Source of the DNA: Arthrobacter sp. NicSoilB8
GTDB taxonomy: Bacteria; Actinomycetota; Actinomycetes; Actinomycetales; Micrococcaceae
DNA: 64,000 nucleotides
Reading direction: 5' to 3'
NCBI RefSeq assembly: GCF_019977355.1
Contig: NZ_AP024655.1
Location: 4,092,001 to 4,156,000, forward strand
Program-made: the position numbers and the translations under genes
Shown: positions 17,764-26,502 of the stretch, piece after piece
Numbering within the stretch: position 1 is the stretch's first letter
Layout of the letters: each line of letters starts with the position of its first letter
The notes under the pieces: model-generated
Seen by the model: the letters and a program-made list of their open reading frames with translations, nothing else
What the model was told of the DNA's origin: nothing
The model's database searches: none

Positions 17764-18338
17764 CCCTGCGCGGGCGCCTCCCGAGCCCAGCGGGTGGACA
17801 TGCTCCCCCGTACCGCCTCCGCCGGGGAATGCCCTCCCGTCATGCTCCAACCCAGTGGACATGCCCTCCGCTGACCGCGGGCACTGGACATATGGGCATC
17901 ATGCCCACCGCACAAGGCCAGGGCTGGACATGTCCCACCGGGAATGGCACGGCGACCGGACATGTCCTCCCCTCCAGGCTCAAGCAATAAACACGCCCTC
18001 CTCCGCGCTCCTCGATGCTGGACATGCCCTCCCTTTGTGCCCCCCGCCCAGTGACCATGCCCTCCCCTGACCGCGGGCACTGGACACATGGGCATCATGC
18101 CCACCGCACAAGGCCAAGACTGGACATGTCCCACCGGAAATGGCGCCAGGGACTGGACATGTCCCGCGGAGGCGGCGGGACGGGCGGGCCCGGGCTCCAT
18201 TGCGGATTGCAATGACTGGGAGAGATCATGGGACCGACCACTGGCGTGTGAATCCGGTCACTCCATGGCCTAGGGTAGTTGCTACAGGAAACTACATTCA
18301 ACGGTGCTATCTACGCACGGGCGTCCTAAGAAGCAGGC
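17764..18338. repeat. Intergenic CATG-palindrome array B
   Basis: 575 bp between the metallophosphoesterase and the ABC exporter. Two opened dyads lie at 17885-17907 and 18081-18103, each with palindromes centred 34.5 bp to either side (17861.5/17896/17930.5 and 18057.5/18092/18126.5). The dyads are in reverse orientation relative to arrays A and C, as judged by the asymmetric ATGCC core. Additional palindromes lie at about 17800, 17962, 18024 and 18159. Blocks 17853-17947 and 18050-18144 are direct repeats of about 95 bp. The last 155 bp have no palindrome and presumably carry the exporter promoter. Confidence 0.88.
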
Positions 18339-20162
18339 ATGGCCAAGCAGAGTTCATTCTTCACCTCCATCAGCCGTCTCTATCCGCACGTCAGGCCCAT
18401 CCTGCCCCGGCTGGTCATGGGCCTGCTCTGCGCGCTGCTGGCAAGCGTGGTGGCGCTGGCCATCCCCCAGGTGCTGCGCGTCCTGGTCAACGAATCCCTC
18501 AAACCCGGGGGCAGCACGGACGCGGTCTGGACCGCCTCGCTCATCATCCTGGGCCTGGGCATCGCCGAGGCCGGACTCGTGGCCCTGCGCCGCCAGTTCG
18601 TCATCAATCCGGCCACCACCGTGGAGACCCGGATGCGGGTCTCCCTCTACGGGCACCTTCAGGACCTCACGGTCTCCTTCCATGACCGCTGGGGCTCCGG
18701 CCAGCTGCTCTCCCGCGCCATGACGGACCTGAACTTCCTGCGCCGCTGGATGGCGTTCGGCGCGATCATGCTGGTGGTCACCACGCTCACCGTGGTGATC
18801 GGCGTCGTCGTGATGTTCTCCATGAGCTGGCAGCTGGCGCTGATCTTCCTGGCCGCCGCCGTGCCGATCATGATCTACGGCTTCCGCTTCCGCACCTGGT
18901 TCAGCAAGGTGGCCCGCCGCAGCCAGGACCAGGCCGGGGACCTCGCCACGACGGTGGAGGAATCCGTCCACGGCATCCGCGTCCTGAAGGCGTACGGCCG
19001 CAGCCGCGAGGCGCTGGAGAACTTCAACGAACAGGCCGAGGAACTCCGGCAGACCGAGATCGCCAAGGCCAAGCACCTGGCGACCTTCAGCCTCGTGGTG
19101 ACGCTCCTGCCCGAGCTCGCCCTCGGCGCCGGGCTCGTCGTCGGCGTCGTGCTGGCCTCCACGGACCAGCTCTCCATCGGATCCCTCGTGGCCTTTTTCG
19201 CCACCGCCGCGGTGGTTGCCGCGCCGGTCGAATTCTGCGGCATGCTGCTGGCGATGGCCCTCACCGCCAAGTCCGCGGTGGACCGGCACTTCGAGGTCAT
19301 GGACGCGAAGAACACGATCACCAGCCCGGACCAGCCGCGCCGGCCGGCCGATCTCACGGGCGCCCTGAGCTTCCGCAATGCCACGTTCGCGTTCGAGGAC
19401 GCCCCGGACAAGCCGATTCTCAAAAACATCAGCCTGGACATCCGGCCCGGCGAAACCATGGCCCTCGTGGGCATCACGGGCAGCGGCAAGAGCGCCCTGC
19501 TCCAGCTGGTCCCCCGCCTCTACGACGTCACCGGCGGCTCCATCACCATCGACGGCGTGGATCTGCGCGAGTTCAGCGTGGAGGATCTGCGCACGGTGGT
19601 TGCCGTCGCGTTCGAGGACACCACCCTGTTCTCCAGTTCCGTCCGCGACAACGTCCTGCTCGGCGCGCCCGGCGCCGGGTCGGCGGAAGGCCGCGACGCG
19701 GCACTGGAGGAAGCCCTCGACGTCGCCCAGGCCCACTTCGCCTATTCCCTGCCGGACGGGGTGGACACCCTGATCGGCGAGGAGGGCCTCAGCCTGTCCG
19801 GCGGGCAGCGCCAGCGCATCGCCCTGGCCCGCGCCATCGCCGCCAAACCGGCGGTGCTGGTCCTGGACGACCCGCTGTCCGCCCTGGATGTGAACACCGA
19901 GGAACTGGTCGAGCGGCGGCTGCGCGAGGTCCTCGCGGACACCACCACACTGATCGTGGCCCACCGGCCCTCCACGGTGGCCCTGGCCGACCGGGTGGCC
20001 CTGCTCGAGGAGGGCCGGATCACCGCCGTGGGCACCCACGCCGAACTGCTCGCCAGGAACAGCCACTACCGTTACGTGATCGCCAGCCTGGACACGGAGC
20101 CACGGGACCTGGATTCAGAATTGTCCGCCCTCGAGGACCAGTCCGAGGAGATTTCCCGATGA
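18339..20162 (+). CDS. ABC exporter half-transporter, degenerate ATPase site
   Basis: Half-transporter of 607 residues with six membrane spans in the first 300 and a nucleotide-binding domain from about 340. Walker A GITGSGKS is near 378 and the signature LSGGQ is intact. The Walker B LVLDDP has Asp where the catalytic Glu should be, and the Q-loop reads VAFEDTTLF with Glu for Gln. Those changes mark the non-hydrolysing partner of heterodimeric exporters (TM287/288 or Rv1272c/Rv1273c type). It overlaps the next gene by ATGA. Confidence 0.93.
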   Translation: MAKQSSFFTSISRLYPHVRPILPRLVMGLLCALLASVVALAIPQVLRVLVNESLKPGGSTDAVWTASLIILGLGIAEAGLVALRRQFVINPATTVETRMRVSLYGHLQDLTVSFHDRWGSGQLLSRAMTDLNFLRRWMAFGAIMLVVTTLTVVIGVVVMFSMSWQLALIFLAAAVPIMIYGFRFRTWFSKVARRSQDQAGDLATTVEESVHGIRVLKAYGRSREALENFNEQAEELRQTEIAKAKHLATFSLVVTLLPELALGAGLVVGVVLASTDQLSIGSLVAFFATAAVVAAPVEFCGMLLAMALTAKSAVDRHFEVMDAKNTITSPDQPRRPADLTGALSFRNATFAFEDAPDKPILKNISLDIRPGETMALVGITGSGKSALLQLVPRLYDVTGGSITIDGVDLREFSVEDLRTVVAVAFEDTTLFSSSVRDNVLLGAPGAGSAEGRDAALEEALDVAQAHFAYSLPDGVDTLIGEEGLSLSGGQRQRIALARAIAAKPAVLVLDDPLSALDVNTEELVERRLREVLADTTTLIVAHRPSTVALADRVALLEEGRITAVGTHAELLARNSHYRYVIASLDTEPRDLDSELSALEDQSEEISR

Positions 20163-22015
20163 GCAGCGCAACGTTCGGCACGGCCAACGAGGACAACGCC
20201 CACCTCAGCCGGAACGAAAGCAAGGCCGTCCGGCGGCGCTCCCTGGCCCTTCTGGGCTCCCTGATCCGCCCTGTCCGGGCCCGTTTCTGGCTGACGATCG
20301 GCGCCGTCGTCCTGTCCCAGGCCGCCCGGGTGGCCGGGCCGGCGCTGATCGCCTTCGGGATCGACCACGCCCTGCCGGCCCTGCGCGCCGGCAACAGCCT
20401 TCCGCTGGTGCTCACCGGCGTCGCGTACCTCGTTGCGGCTGCCGCCGCTGCCGGCCTGACCGCCCTGTATGTGACGTCGACGGCCCGGCTCAGCCAGGCG
20501 ATGCTGCTGGACCTCCGTGTGCGGGTCTTCCGGCACACGCAGCGGCTGAGCCTGGAATTCCACGAAAGATACACCTCGGGGCGCATCATCGCCCGGCAGA
20601 CCTCGGATCTGGAGGCTTTGCGCGAGCTCCTGGATTCCGGCGTGAGTTCACTGGCCTCGGGCATGCTGTTCATGGCGTTCACGGCCATCACGGTGTTCGT
20701 CCTGGACTGGCGCAGCGGGCTGCTGCTGCTGGCCGCCGGCGTGCCGATGTTCTTCCTGTCCCGCTGGTACCAGAAGCACTCGCAGATCGCCTTCCGCGAA
20801 TCCCGGGTGGTCTCGGCCCGGCTGATCGTGCACTTCGTGGAGACCATGACCGGCATCCGCGCCGTGAAGACCTTCCGGAAGGAACCCGAGAATGCCGCGC
20901 GCTACGCCGAACTCTCCGAGGACTACCGCCGCGCGACCGTCCGCTCCATCAATCTCAACGGCATCTTCCAGCCGGGGCTGGTGCTGATCGGCAACGTGTG
21001 CGTCGCCGTGGTGCTCCTCACCGGCGGCTTCCGGGTCCTCAGCGGAGAGCTTGCGGTGGGCGTGCTCCTGGCCCTGATGCTGTCCACCAAGCGCTTCTTC
21101 CAGCCGGTGGACCAGATGGCGATGTTCTACAACTCCTTCCAAAGCGCCCAGGCAGCCCTGGAAAAGGTTTCGGGCCTGCTCGAGGAGATCCCCACGGTCC
21201 GGCCGCCCCGGTCACCGGTACCACTGCACGACGCGCAGGGCAGCATTGACTTCGACGGCGTCGAGTTCCGGTACGGCGACGGCCCGGTCATCATCCCGCG
21301 GCTGGACCTACACATCCCCGCCGGCCAGACGGTCGCGCTCGTCGGCCAGACCGGGGCCGGCAAGTCCACCCTCGCGAAGCTGATCGCCCGCTTCTACGAC
21401 GTCTCCGCCGGATCCCTCACGCTCGACGGCGTGGACCTGCGCCAGCTCTCGACCGAGGACCTGCGCCGGAACGTCGTCATGGTCACCCAGGAGGCCTTCC
21501 TGTTCAGCGGCTCCGTGGCGGACAACATCGCCCTCGGCCGGCCCGAGGCCTCCCGTGAAGAGATCGAAGACGCGGCCCGGGCCGTGGGGGCGCACCCGTT
21601 CATCATGGAGCTCCCCGACGGCTACGACACCGACGTCAACAAGCGCGGCGGCCGCGTCTCCGCCGGGCAGCGGCAGCTGATCAGCTTCGCCCGGGCATTC
21701 CTGGCCCGCCCGGCCGTGCTGATCCTGGACGAGGCAACGTCCTCGCTGGACATCCCCTCGGAGCGCCTGGTCCAGCAGGGCCTCGCCGGGCTCCTGCGCG
21801 GCACGCGGGAGGCCGGCACGCGGGAGGCCGGCACGTCCGGCGCCGGGCGGACAGCGCTCATCATCGCCCACCGGCTCTCCACCGTGGAGACGGCGGACCG
21901 GGTCCTGGTGGTGCACGACGGACGCGTCGTCGAGGACGGCACGCCCGGACAGCTGATCGGCGACGGCGGCGCTTTCGCCCGCCTGCACGGCGCGTGGAAA
22001 GACTCGCTGGTCTGA
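20159..22015 (+). CDS. ABC exporter half-transporter, canonical ATPase
   Basis: Partner of 618 residues, starting inside the previous stop (ATGA), so translation is coupled. Six spans precede an NBD with Walker A GQTGAGKS (about 396), Q-loop VMVTQEAF, a variant signature VSAGQRQ, canonical Walker [12 protein letters not shown] and H-loop IAHRLS. It supplies the catalytic Glu lacking in the partner. Near 550 a 15-bp tandem repeat inserts [15 protein letters not shown] between D- and H-loops. Substrate unknown; lipids or drugs are typical. Confidence 0.93.
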   Translation: MSSATFGTANEDNAHLSRNESKAVRRRSLALLGSLIRPVRARFWLTIGAVVLSQAARVAGPALIAFGIDHALPALRAGNSLPLVLTGVAYLVAAAAAAGLTALYVTSTARLSQAMLLDLRVRVFRHTQRLSLEFHERYTSGRIIARQTSDLEALRELLDSGVSSLASGMLFMAFTAITVFVLDWRSGLLLLAAGVPMFFLSRWYQKHSQIAFRESRVVSARLIVHFVETMTGIRAVKTFRKEPENAARYAELSEDYRRATVRSINLNGIFQPGLVLIGNVCVAVVLLTGGFRVLSGELAVGVLLALMLSTKRFFQPVDQMAMFYNSFQSAQAALEKVSGLLEEIPTVRPPRSPVPLHDAQGSIDFDGVEFRYGDGPVIIPRLDLHIPAGQTVALVGQTGAGKSTLAKLIARFYDVSAGSLTLDGVDLRQLSTEDLRRNVVMVTQEAFLFSGSVADNIALGRPEASREEIEDAARAVGAHPFIMELPDGYDTDVNKRGGRVSAGQRQLISFARAFLARPAVLILDEATSSLDIPSERLVQQGLAGLLRGTREAGTREAGTSGAGRTALIIAHRLSTVETADRVLVVHDGRVVEDGTPGQLIGDGGAFARLHGAWKDSLV

Positions 22016-22196
22016 TCCGCGCCCGCTGATACCGGCCGGGGTCTGGCCGGATCCGGCTGGCGGCGGAGCCTGGCAGCCGGGCGGGGGACGGGCCCAGTCC
22101 CAAGCTCACGTCAGATTTCACGCCCGATTCGCACTCGATTTCGCATCCGGGCCCATGATCGGATACTCTTGTGAAGTTGCTTTTGAAGCAGCGGAT

Positions 22197-22273
22197 CGGG
22201 ATGTGGCGCAGCTTGGTAGCGCGCGTCGTTCGGGACGACGAGGTCGCAGGTTCAAATCCTGTCATCCCGACCA
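22197..22273 (+). tRNA. tRNA-Pro (CGG)
   Basis: Cloverleaf with acceptor CGGGATG/CATCCCG, anticodon stem CGTCG/CGACG around loop TTCGGGA, giving anticodon CGG (reads CCG). C1:G72 is the identity pair of bacterial tRNA-Pro. GGTTCAAATCC forms the T arm, and CCA is encoded at 22271-22273. No integrase or att-like duplication was seen beside it. Confidence 0.96.
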
Positions 22274-22280
22274 GAGATAA

Positions 22281-22316
22281 AAGAGGGCCCTCCACACGGA
22301 GGGTCCTCTTTTTCGT
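22281..22316 (+). terminator. Rho-independent terminator of tRNA-Pro
   Basis: AAGAGGGCCCTCC (22281-22293) pairs with GGAGGGTCCTCTT (22298-22310) over loop ACAC, with one G-U pair, followed by TTTC. It begins 8 bases after the CCA end and is a classic intrinsic terminator. Confidence 0.92.
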
Positions 22317-22378
22317 TTCCCGCGCTGCCGGCCCGCGCTCCCGGCCCGCCCGGCGTCGGACGTTGTCCGCGAACGATA

Positions 22379-22463
22379 CGGCCCCGGAAGAAAATCTCCC
22401 GGGGCCGCATTAGATAATCGTGTCAGATAGTCGTGTTAGATAGTCGTATTGCACAGTCATGGT
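22379..22463. repeat. Hairpin and 13-bp tandem repeat downstream of the peptide gene
   Basis: CGGCCCCGG (22379-22387) pairs with CCGGGGCCG (22399-22407). It is followed by about four 13-bp units of the form AGATAGTCGTGTT (22412-22463). These lie between the tRNA terminator and the 3' end of the small peptide gene. The hairpin may end the peptide transcript, though no T-run follows on either strand. Confidence 0.5.
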
Positions 22464-22522
22464 CGATATGCGTGACGCGGATGCCGGGACGGTGGTGCGC
22501 CGGACCTGTCACATCGAGGGTT

Positions 22523-22741
22523 TTACATCGGATCGGGCCAGTTGCCGACACTCAGCGGGTGGGACATGGGGTCGGGCCAGTTGCCCACCGCCTGGGCCGT
22601 GCGCATCGGATCCGGCCAGTTGCCGACAGCGGCAATATGTGAGACATCGGTAAGTGAAGCAGCGGACAGCACGGCCGGGGCCGCGGCGGAGAATGCCAGT
22701 GCGCCCGCCAAGACGGCGCCGGCTGCAATCTTCTTCAACAT
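22523..22741 (-). CDS. Secreted repeat-peptide precursor (three VGNWPDPM copies), putative pheromone
   Basis: A 72-residue protein from ATG 22741, chosen because GAGGAA lies 6 bases upstream. Residues 1-28 form a Sec-type signal peptide (MLKKIAAGAVLAGALAFSAA, then APAVLSA). The rest holds three identical octapeptides VGNWPDPM at 39-46, 52-59 and 65-72, exactly 13 residues apart, separated by RTAQA and SHPLS. The last copy ends at the stop codon, so its C-terminus is free. Codons differ between copies (CCG/CCC, GAT), so the peptide itself appears conserved. It is divergent from an XRE-TPR regulator. Not a family I recognise. Inference: precursor of a processed signalling peptide; a small secreted toxin or structural peptide is the alternative. 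Confidence 0.82.
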   Translation of the reverse strand: MLKKIAAGAVLAGALAFSAAAPAVLSAASLTDVSHIAAVGNWPDPMRTAQAVGNWPDPMSHPLSVGNWPDPM

Positions 22742-22871
22742 AGAGTTCCTCAATATGAGTCGGGGTCCTTAACCAAGTCAGCACTACCCTTGTTGACACA
22801 CATTGTAAAATGGTTTCCACAGAGACTGTCAAGCATTTAGTACAAAGAATGTCCGGAATTAGGAGGTGTCC
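22742..22871. promoter_or_regulatory. Divergent promoter region of the peptide/XRE-TPR pair
   Basis: An AT-rich 130-bp gap. For the peptide gene, TTGACA (minus strand, 22832-22827) and TACAAT (22807-22802) form a -35/-10 pair with 19-bp spacing, giving a leader of about 55 nt. On the plus strand another TTGACA lies at 22793-22798, so the two hexamers form an inverted pair 40 bp across that could serve as operator or shared promoter. AGGAGG at 22861-22866 is the strong RBS of the regulator. Confidence 0.6.
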
Positions 22872-24137
22872 GTGGGGAACGGATTTGGGGAGAAGCTCCG
22901 CGCAGAACGGCTCGAACGGGGCCTGACGCAAGCGGAGCTGGGCCGTGACCTGTACTCCCCCAGCTACATTTCTCTGCTGGAAACCGGACGCCGCGAGCCC
23001 ACTGCCGACGTGATCGAAGAGCTTGCCCGCCGGCTCGAACTGGCCCCCAAAGCGCTTGAGGCCTGGAGCCAGCCGGTGTCCGTCAGCGACGCCGAATATG
23101 TGCTCGCCGGACTGTACGCCCGGCAGGCGTGGGACCTCCGGGACTACCCCGTCGCCGCCACCCACGCAGCCGCCGCTGCCAAGATCGCCCTGGAGGCCAA
23201 GAACACCAGCGCGTGGTGGAACATGACCTATATGCAGGCCGAGTGCCTGATCAAGCAGGGCCTCTGGCAAGAGTGCAAGGACGTGGTGCAGAACCTGCTG
23301 GAGCACCCGATGGCCGCGGAATCGGCCGGGCTCGGCGTCCGGGCCGAGCAGATGCTCGCCGCGGCCTCGCAGGGCCAGGGTCAGCTGACTGCCGCCGTCG
23401 AGCATGCACAGGAAGCCGTGCGGCTCTGCGCCGGGCTGCCCAAGGGCTCCACCATGATCATCGGCGCCCTCCGGGCGCTCATCGGCGCCCTGGCCGAGAG
23501 CGGCCGGCTGGATGAGGCCTGGGAGTACTGCCAGGCTATGAACGAACAGATGGATGACCACTCCATGTCCCAGCTCGCCGGCGAGGTGGCCTGGGTGATC
23601 GGCAACGTGGCCTTCATGCGCCACGACTATGCCGAGGGGATCAAGTACCACGAGCGGGCCGGCCGCCTGCTCTCCCCGGCCAACGACATCGACCTGTGGG
23701 CCCGGTTCAACAAGGCCTCCGCCGCCGTCCGCCTGTCCTCGGGCATCGTCGAACCCGAGACCCTGTCCTCGATCGAGCGCGCCGAACTGGCCCTCTCGAT
23801 TGTGGGCGGCAACAAGACCGACCAGCTGGAGGTTGCCTTCATCCGGGCCCGCTGGCTCTACCTCACGGGCGACATCGTGGCCGCCGTCCAGAAGCTGCGC
23901 GAGATCCATGCGGAGCGGCAGTCGCTGGCCCGGCACACGGCCGGCGAGGTCTCGCTGCTGCTGGGCAAGGCCCTCAAGGCTGCCGGGGAGTCCGCCGAGG
24001 CCCTGGTCTACCTCGAGGAAGCCCAGAAAGAGTTCAGCGCGGCCGGAGCCTCGGACCGGGTCCAGCAGGCGCTGGATGCCGTGCTCGAGATCCGGCTGGC
24101 CCAGCGGCGGGCCGAGGCCGCGTCCGCGGAAGCCTAG
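22872..24137 (+). CDS. XRE-family HTH regulator with TPR domain (RRNPP-like architecture)
   Basis: Regulator of 421 residues from GTG 22872, fixed by AGGAGG five bases upstream. Residues 5-60 are an XRE helix-turn-helix (KLRAERLERGLTQAELGRDL, then YSPSYISLLETGRREPT). Residues 75-410 are all-helical with TPR-like pairs (YARQAWDLRDYPVAATHAAA; AEVSLLLGKALKAAGES-type helices). HTH plus TPR is the layout of peptide-sensing RRNPP regulators (PlcR, PrgX, Rgg, NprR), in which the TPR groove binds a short re-imported peptide. The divergent neighbour encodes a secreted repeat peptide, the natural candidate ligand. No phosphatase or protease motif is seen. Peptide binding is inference. Confidence 0.88.
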   Translation: MGNGFGEKLRAERLERGLTQAELGRDLYSPSYISLLETGRREPTADVIEELARRLELAPKALEAWSQPVSVSDAEYVLAGLYARQAWDLRDYPVAATHAAAAAKIALEAKNTSAWWNMTYMQAECLIKQGLWQECKDVVQNLLEHPMAAESAGLGVRAEQMLAAASQGQGQLTAAVEHAQEAVRLCAGLPKGSTMIIGALRALIGALAESGRLDEAWEYCQAMNEQMDDHSMSQLAGEVAWVIGNVAFMRHDYAEGIKYHERAGRLLSPANDIDLWARFNKASAAVRLSSGIVEPETLSSIERAELALSIVGGNKTDQLEVAFIRARWLYLTGDIVAAVQKLREIHAERQSLARHTAGEVSLLLGKALKAAGESAEALVYLEEAQKEFSAAGASDRVQQALDAVLEIRLAQRRAEAASAEA

Positions 24138-24208
24138 CCCCGCCGCGGGGCTTCCCGCCGCGGGGCTTCCCGCCGCGGGTTGGCCCCGCAGCGGTGCCCG
24201 CCGCGGCT
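24138..24208. repeat. 16-bp GC tandem repeat between convergent genes
   Basis: About two and a half copies of CCGCCGCGGGGCTTCC between the XRE-TPR gene and the purC stop. The units are self-complementary and may act as a terminator region for both convergent genes. Confidence 0.55.
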
Positions 24209-25189
24209 CTAGACGAACGTCCGGCCGGTGAGCTTCTCGTAGGCCTCCACATAGCGGCTGCGCGTGCGCGCCACGACGTCGGCCGGAAGCGCCGGCGGCG
24301 GCACGTCCGAGGCCTTGTCCCAGCCGGATTCCGGCGAGGTCAGCCAGTCGCGCACATACTGCTTGTCGTACGACGGCTGGGCCCGCCCGGGCTCATACGT
24401 GGCCGCATCCCAGAAGCGTGAGGAGTCCGGGGTCAGTACCTCGTCGCCCAGGGTGATCACGCCGGTTGCCGCGTCGAGGCCGAACTCCACCTTGGTGTCG
24501 GCCAGGATGATGCCGCGGCCGCGCGCGATTCCCTCGGCCTTGGTGTAGATCTCCAGAGTGAGCTCGCGCAGCCTGGCCGCGACGTCCTCGCCGACGAGGC
24601 CGACGACGGCGTCGTAGGTGATGTTCTCGTCGTGCTCGCCCACCTCGGCCTTCGCCGACGGCGTGAAGATGGCTTCCTCGAGCCGAGACCCGTCAACCAG
24701 CCCGGCGGGCAGCGGGATGCTGCACACGGTGCCCGACTCGCGGTACTCCAGGAGCCCGGAGCCCGTGAGGTAGCCGCGGGCGATGCATTCGACCGGGAAC
24801 ATGGCCAGTTTCTTGCAGATCATTGCCCGGCCCTCGACAGCGCCGGGGACCCCGCCGTCGACCGTGGCCGCGAGGACGTGGTGCGCGACGCCGAGCTGCT
24901 CGAACCACCACAGGCTCAGCTGGGTCAGGATGCGCCCCTTGTCCGGGATCTCGCTGGCCAGCACGTGGTCGTAGGCGCTGATGCGGTCGCTGGCCACCAC
25001 CAGGACGCAGTCCTGGCCGAAGCGTTCCGTGATGGCTGCGTCGGCGGGGACGTAGAGGTCGCGGACCTTGCCGGAGTAGACATGCTGCCAGCCCGGGAGG
25101 TCCTGCGTGGCGGTGTCCAGGCCGCCCTTGGGCGTGGTGTCGGGCGTGGTGTCGGGCTGCGCGGCGCCGGAGGCTGCGGGTTCGGTCAT
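24209..25189 (-). CDS. purC: SAICAR synthetase
   Basis: Phosphoribosylaminoimidazole-succinocarboxamide synthase (326 residues), joining CAIR and aspartate with ATP in purine synthesis. Characteristic segments are YSGKVRDLYVP, VVASDRISAYDHVL, ARGYLTGSGLLEY and ILADTKVEFGLD. ATG 25189 is preferred because GAAGG lies 7-8 bases upstream; ATG 25195, which overlaps the purD stop as ATGA, has its SD only one base away. About 80 residues longer than the E. coli enzyme, as in other actinobacteria. Follows purD in one operon. Confidence 0.95.
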   Translation of the reverse strand: MTEPAASGAAQPDTTPDTTPKGGLDTATQDLPGWQHVYSGKVRDLYVPADAAITERFGQDCVLVVASDRISAYDHVLASEIPDKGRILTQLSLWWFEQLGVAHHVLAATVDGGVPGAVEGRAMICKKLAMFPVECIARGYLTGSGLLEYRESGTVCSIPLPAGLVDGSRLEEAIFTPSAKAEVGEHDENITYDAVVGLVGEDVAARLRELTLEIYTKAEGIARGRGIILADTKVEFGLDAATGVITLGDEVLTPDSSRFWDAATYEPGRAQPSYDKQYVRDWLTSPESGWDKASDVPPPALPADVVARTRSRYVEAYEKLTGRTFV

Positions 25190-25191
25190 GA

Positions 25192-26502
25192 TCATGCCTT
25201 CGCCTTTGACGCGGCCGGGTTTCCCGGAACCGTCACGTGGATTTGCCCGCGGGCAGCTTTGCGGCCGATGTCCGTGCGGAACTGGCTGCCGTCCAGCTGG
25301 ACCAGTTCGACGCCGTCGTACGCCCGTTCCCGGGCCTCGACCAGATCGGTGCCCAGGGCCACGACGGCCAGGACGCGGCCGCCGGCGGAAACCACTCGGC
25401 CTTCGTCATCGAGCTTCGTGCCGGCGTGGATCACGTGGACGCCGTCCAGGGCGTCGACCTTCTTCAGGCCCCGGATGCGGTCGCCCGTCCGCGGGGTGCC
25501 GGGGTAGTTTTCTGCGGCCACGACGACGGCGACCGCGGTGTCCTTGGACCAGCGCAAAGGCTGGACCTTGTCCAGTTCGCCCTTCGCGGCGGCCATGAGC
25601 AGCCCGCCGAGGGGCGTCTTGAGCCGGGCGAGGACGGCCTGTGTTTCGGGATCGCCGAACCGGACGTTGAATTCAATGACGCGCGTGCCGCGCGAGGTCA
25701 GGGCGAGGCCGACGAACAGGACACCGACGAACGGCGTGCCGCGGTGGGCCATCTGGTTGACCGTGGGCTGGGCGACGCGGTCGATCACTTCCTGGACGAG
25801 GCCTTCGGGGGCCCATTCCAGCGGGGTGTAGGCGCCCATGCCGCCGGTGTTGGGGCCTTCGTCGTTGTCGAAAATGCGCTTGAAATCCTGTGCCGGGGAC
25901 AGGGCCACGGTGTTGCGGCCGTCGCAGAGGACGAACACGGAAACCTCGGGGCCGTCCAGGAACTCCTCGATAACCACGGTGCCGCCGGCGTCGAAGCAGC
26001 TCTGGGCGTGCGCCAGCGCCTCGTCGCGGTTGGAGGTGACCACGACGCCCTTGCCGGCGGCGAGCCCGTCATCCTTGACGACGTAGGGGGCGCCGAAGGT
26101 GTCGAGGGCGTCGGCGGCTTCCTCGGCGTTGGAGGCAACGCGGGCCATGGCCGTCGGGACGCCGGCCTCGGCCATGACCTCCTTGGCGAAGGCCTTGGAG
26201 GCTTCCAGCTGGGCCGCGGCCTTGCTGGGCCCGAAGACCGGGATGCCGGCGGCGCGGACGGCGTCGGACACGCCCGCGGCGAGGGGCGCCTCCGGACCGA
26301 CCACCACCAGGTCCACGGTGAGCTTCACGGCCAGCGCAGCGACGGCGTCGGGGTCGTTCGCGTCGATCGCATATGTGGGGACGAGCGCGCTGATGCCGGC
26401 GTTGCCCGGGGCCGCGTGGACCTCGGAAACGTTGGGGTCTGCAAGCAAGGATCGGACAATGGCGTGTTCGCGGCCGCCGGGGCCGATGACAAGTACCTTC
26501 AC
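25192..26502 (-). CDS. purD: Phosphoribosylamine-glycine ligase
   Basis: GAR synthetase of 436 residues; ATP-grasp enzyme linking glycine to phosphoribosylamine. The start is GTG 26502 (VKVLVIGPGGREHAIVRSLL) with TTGGAG four bases upstream. The frame is open for a further 180 codons upstream, but that stretch is palindrome array C and not coding. ATP-grasp features include PYVVKDDGLAAGKGVVV, and GPEVSVFVLCDGR and NTGGMGAYTP are family-typical. First gene of purD-purC. Confidence 0.96.
   Translation of the reverse strand: MKVLVIGPGGREHAIVRSLLADPNVSEVHAAPGNAGISALVPTYAIDANDPDAVAALAVKLTVDLVVVGPEAPLAAGVSDAVRAAGIPVFGPSKAAAQLEASKAFAKEVMAEAGVPTAMARVASNAEEAADALDTFGAPYVVKDDGLAAGKGVVVTSNRDEALAHAQSCFDAGGTVVIEEFLDGPEVSVFVLCDGRNTVALSPAQDFKRIFDNDEGPNTGGMGAYTPLEWAPEGLVQEVIDRVAQPTVNQMAHRGTPFVGVLFVGLALTSRGTRVIEFNVRFGDPETQAVLARLKTPLGGLLMAAAKGELDKVQPLRWSKDTAVAVVVAAENYPGTPRTGDRIRGLKKVDALDGVHVIHAGTKLDDEGRVVSAGGRVLAVVALGTDLVEARERAYDGVELVQLDGSQFRTDIGRKAARGQIHVTVPGNPAASKAKA

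Noticed and set aside
22197..24208. Integrated island at tRNA-Pro
   Set aside because: No integrase, no duplicated tRNA 3' end and no base-composition break was seen, although the peptide/regulator pair does lie downstream of the tRNA.
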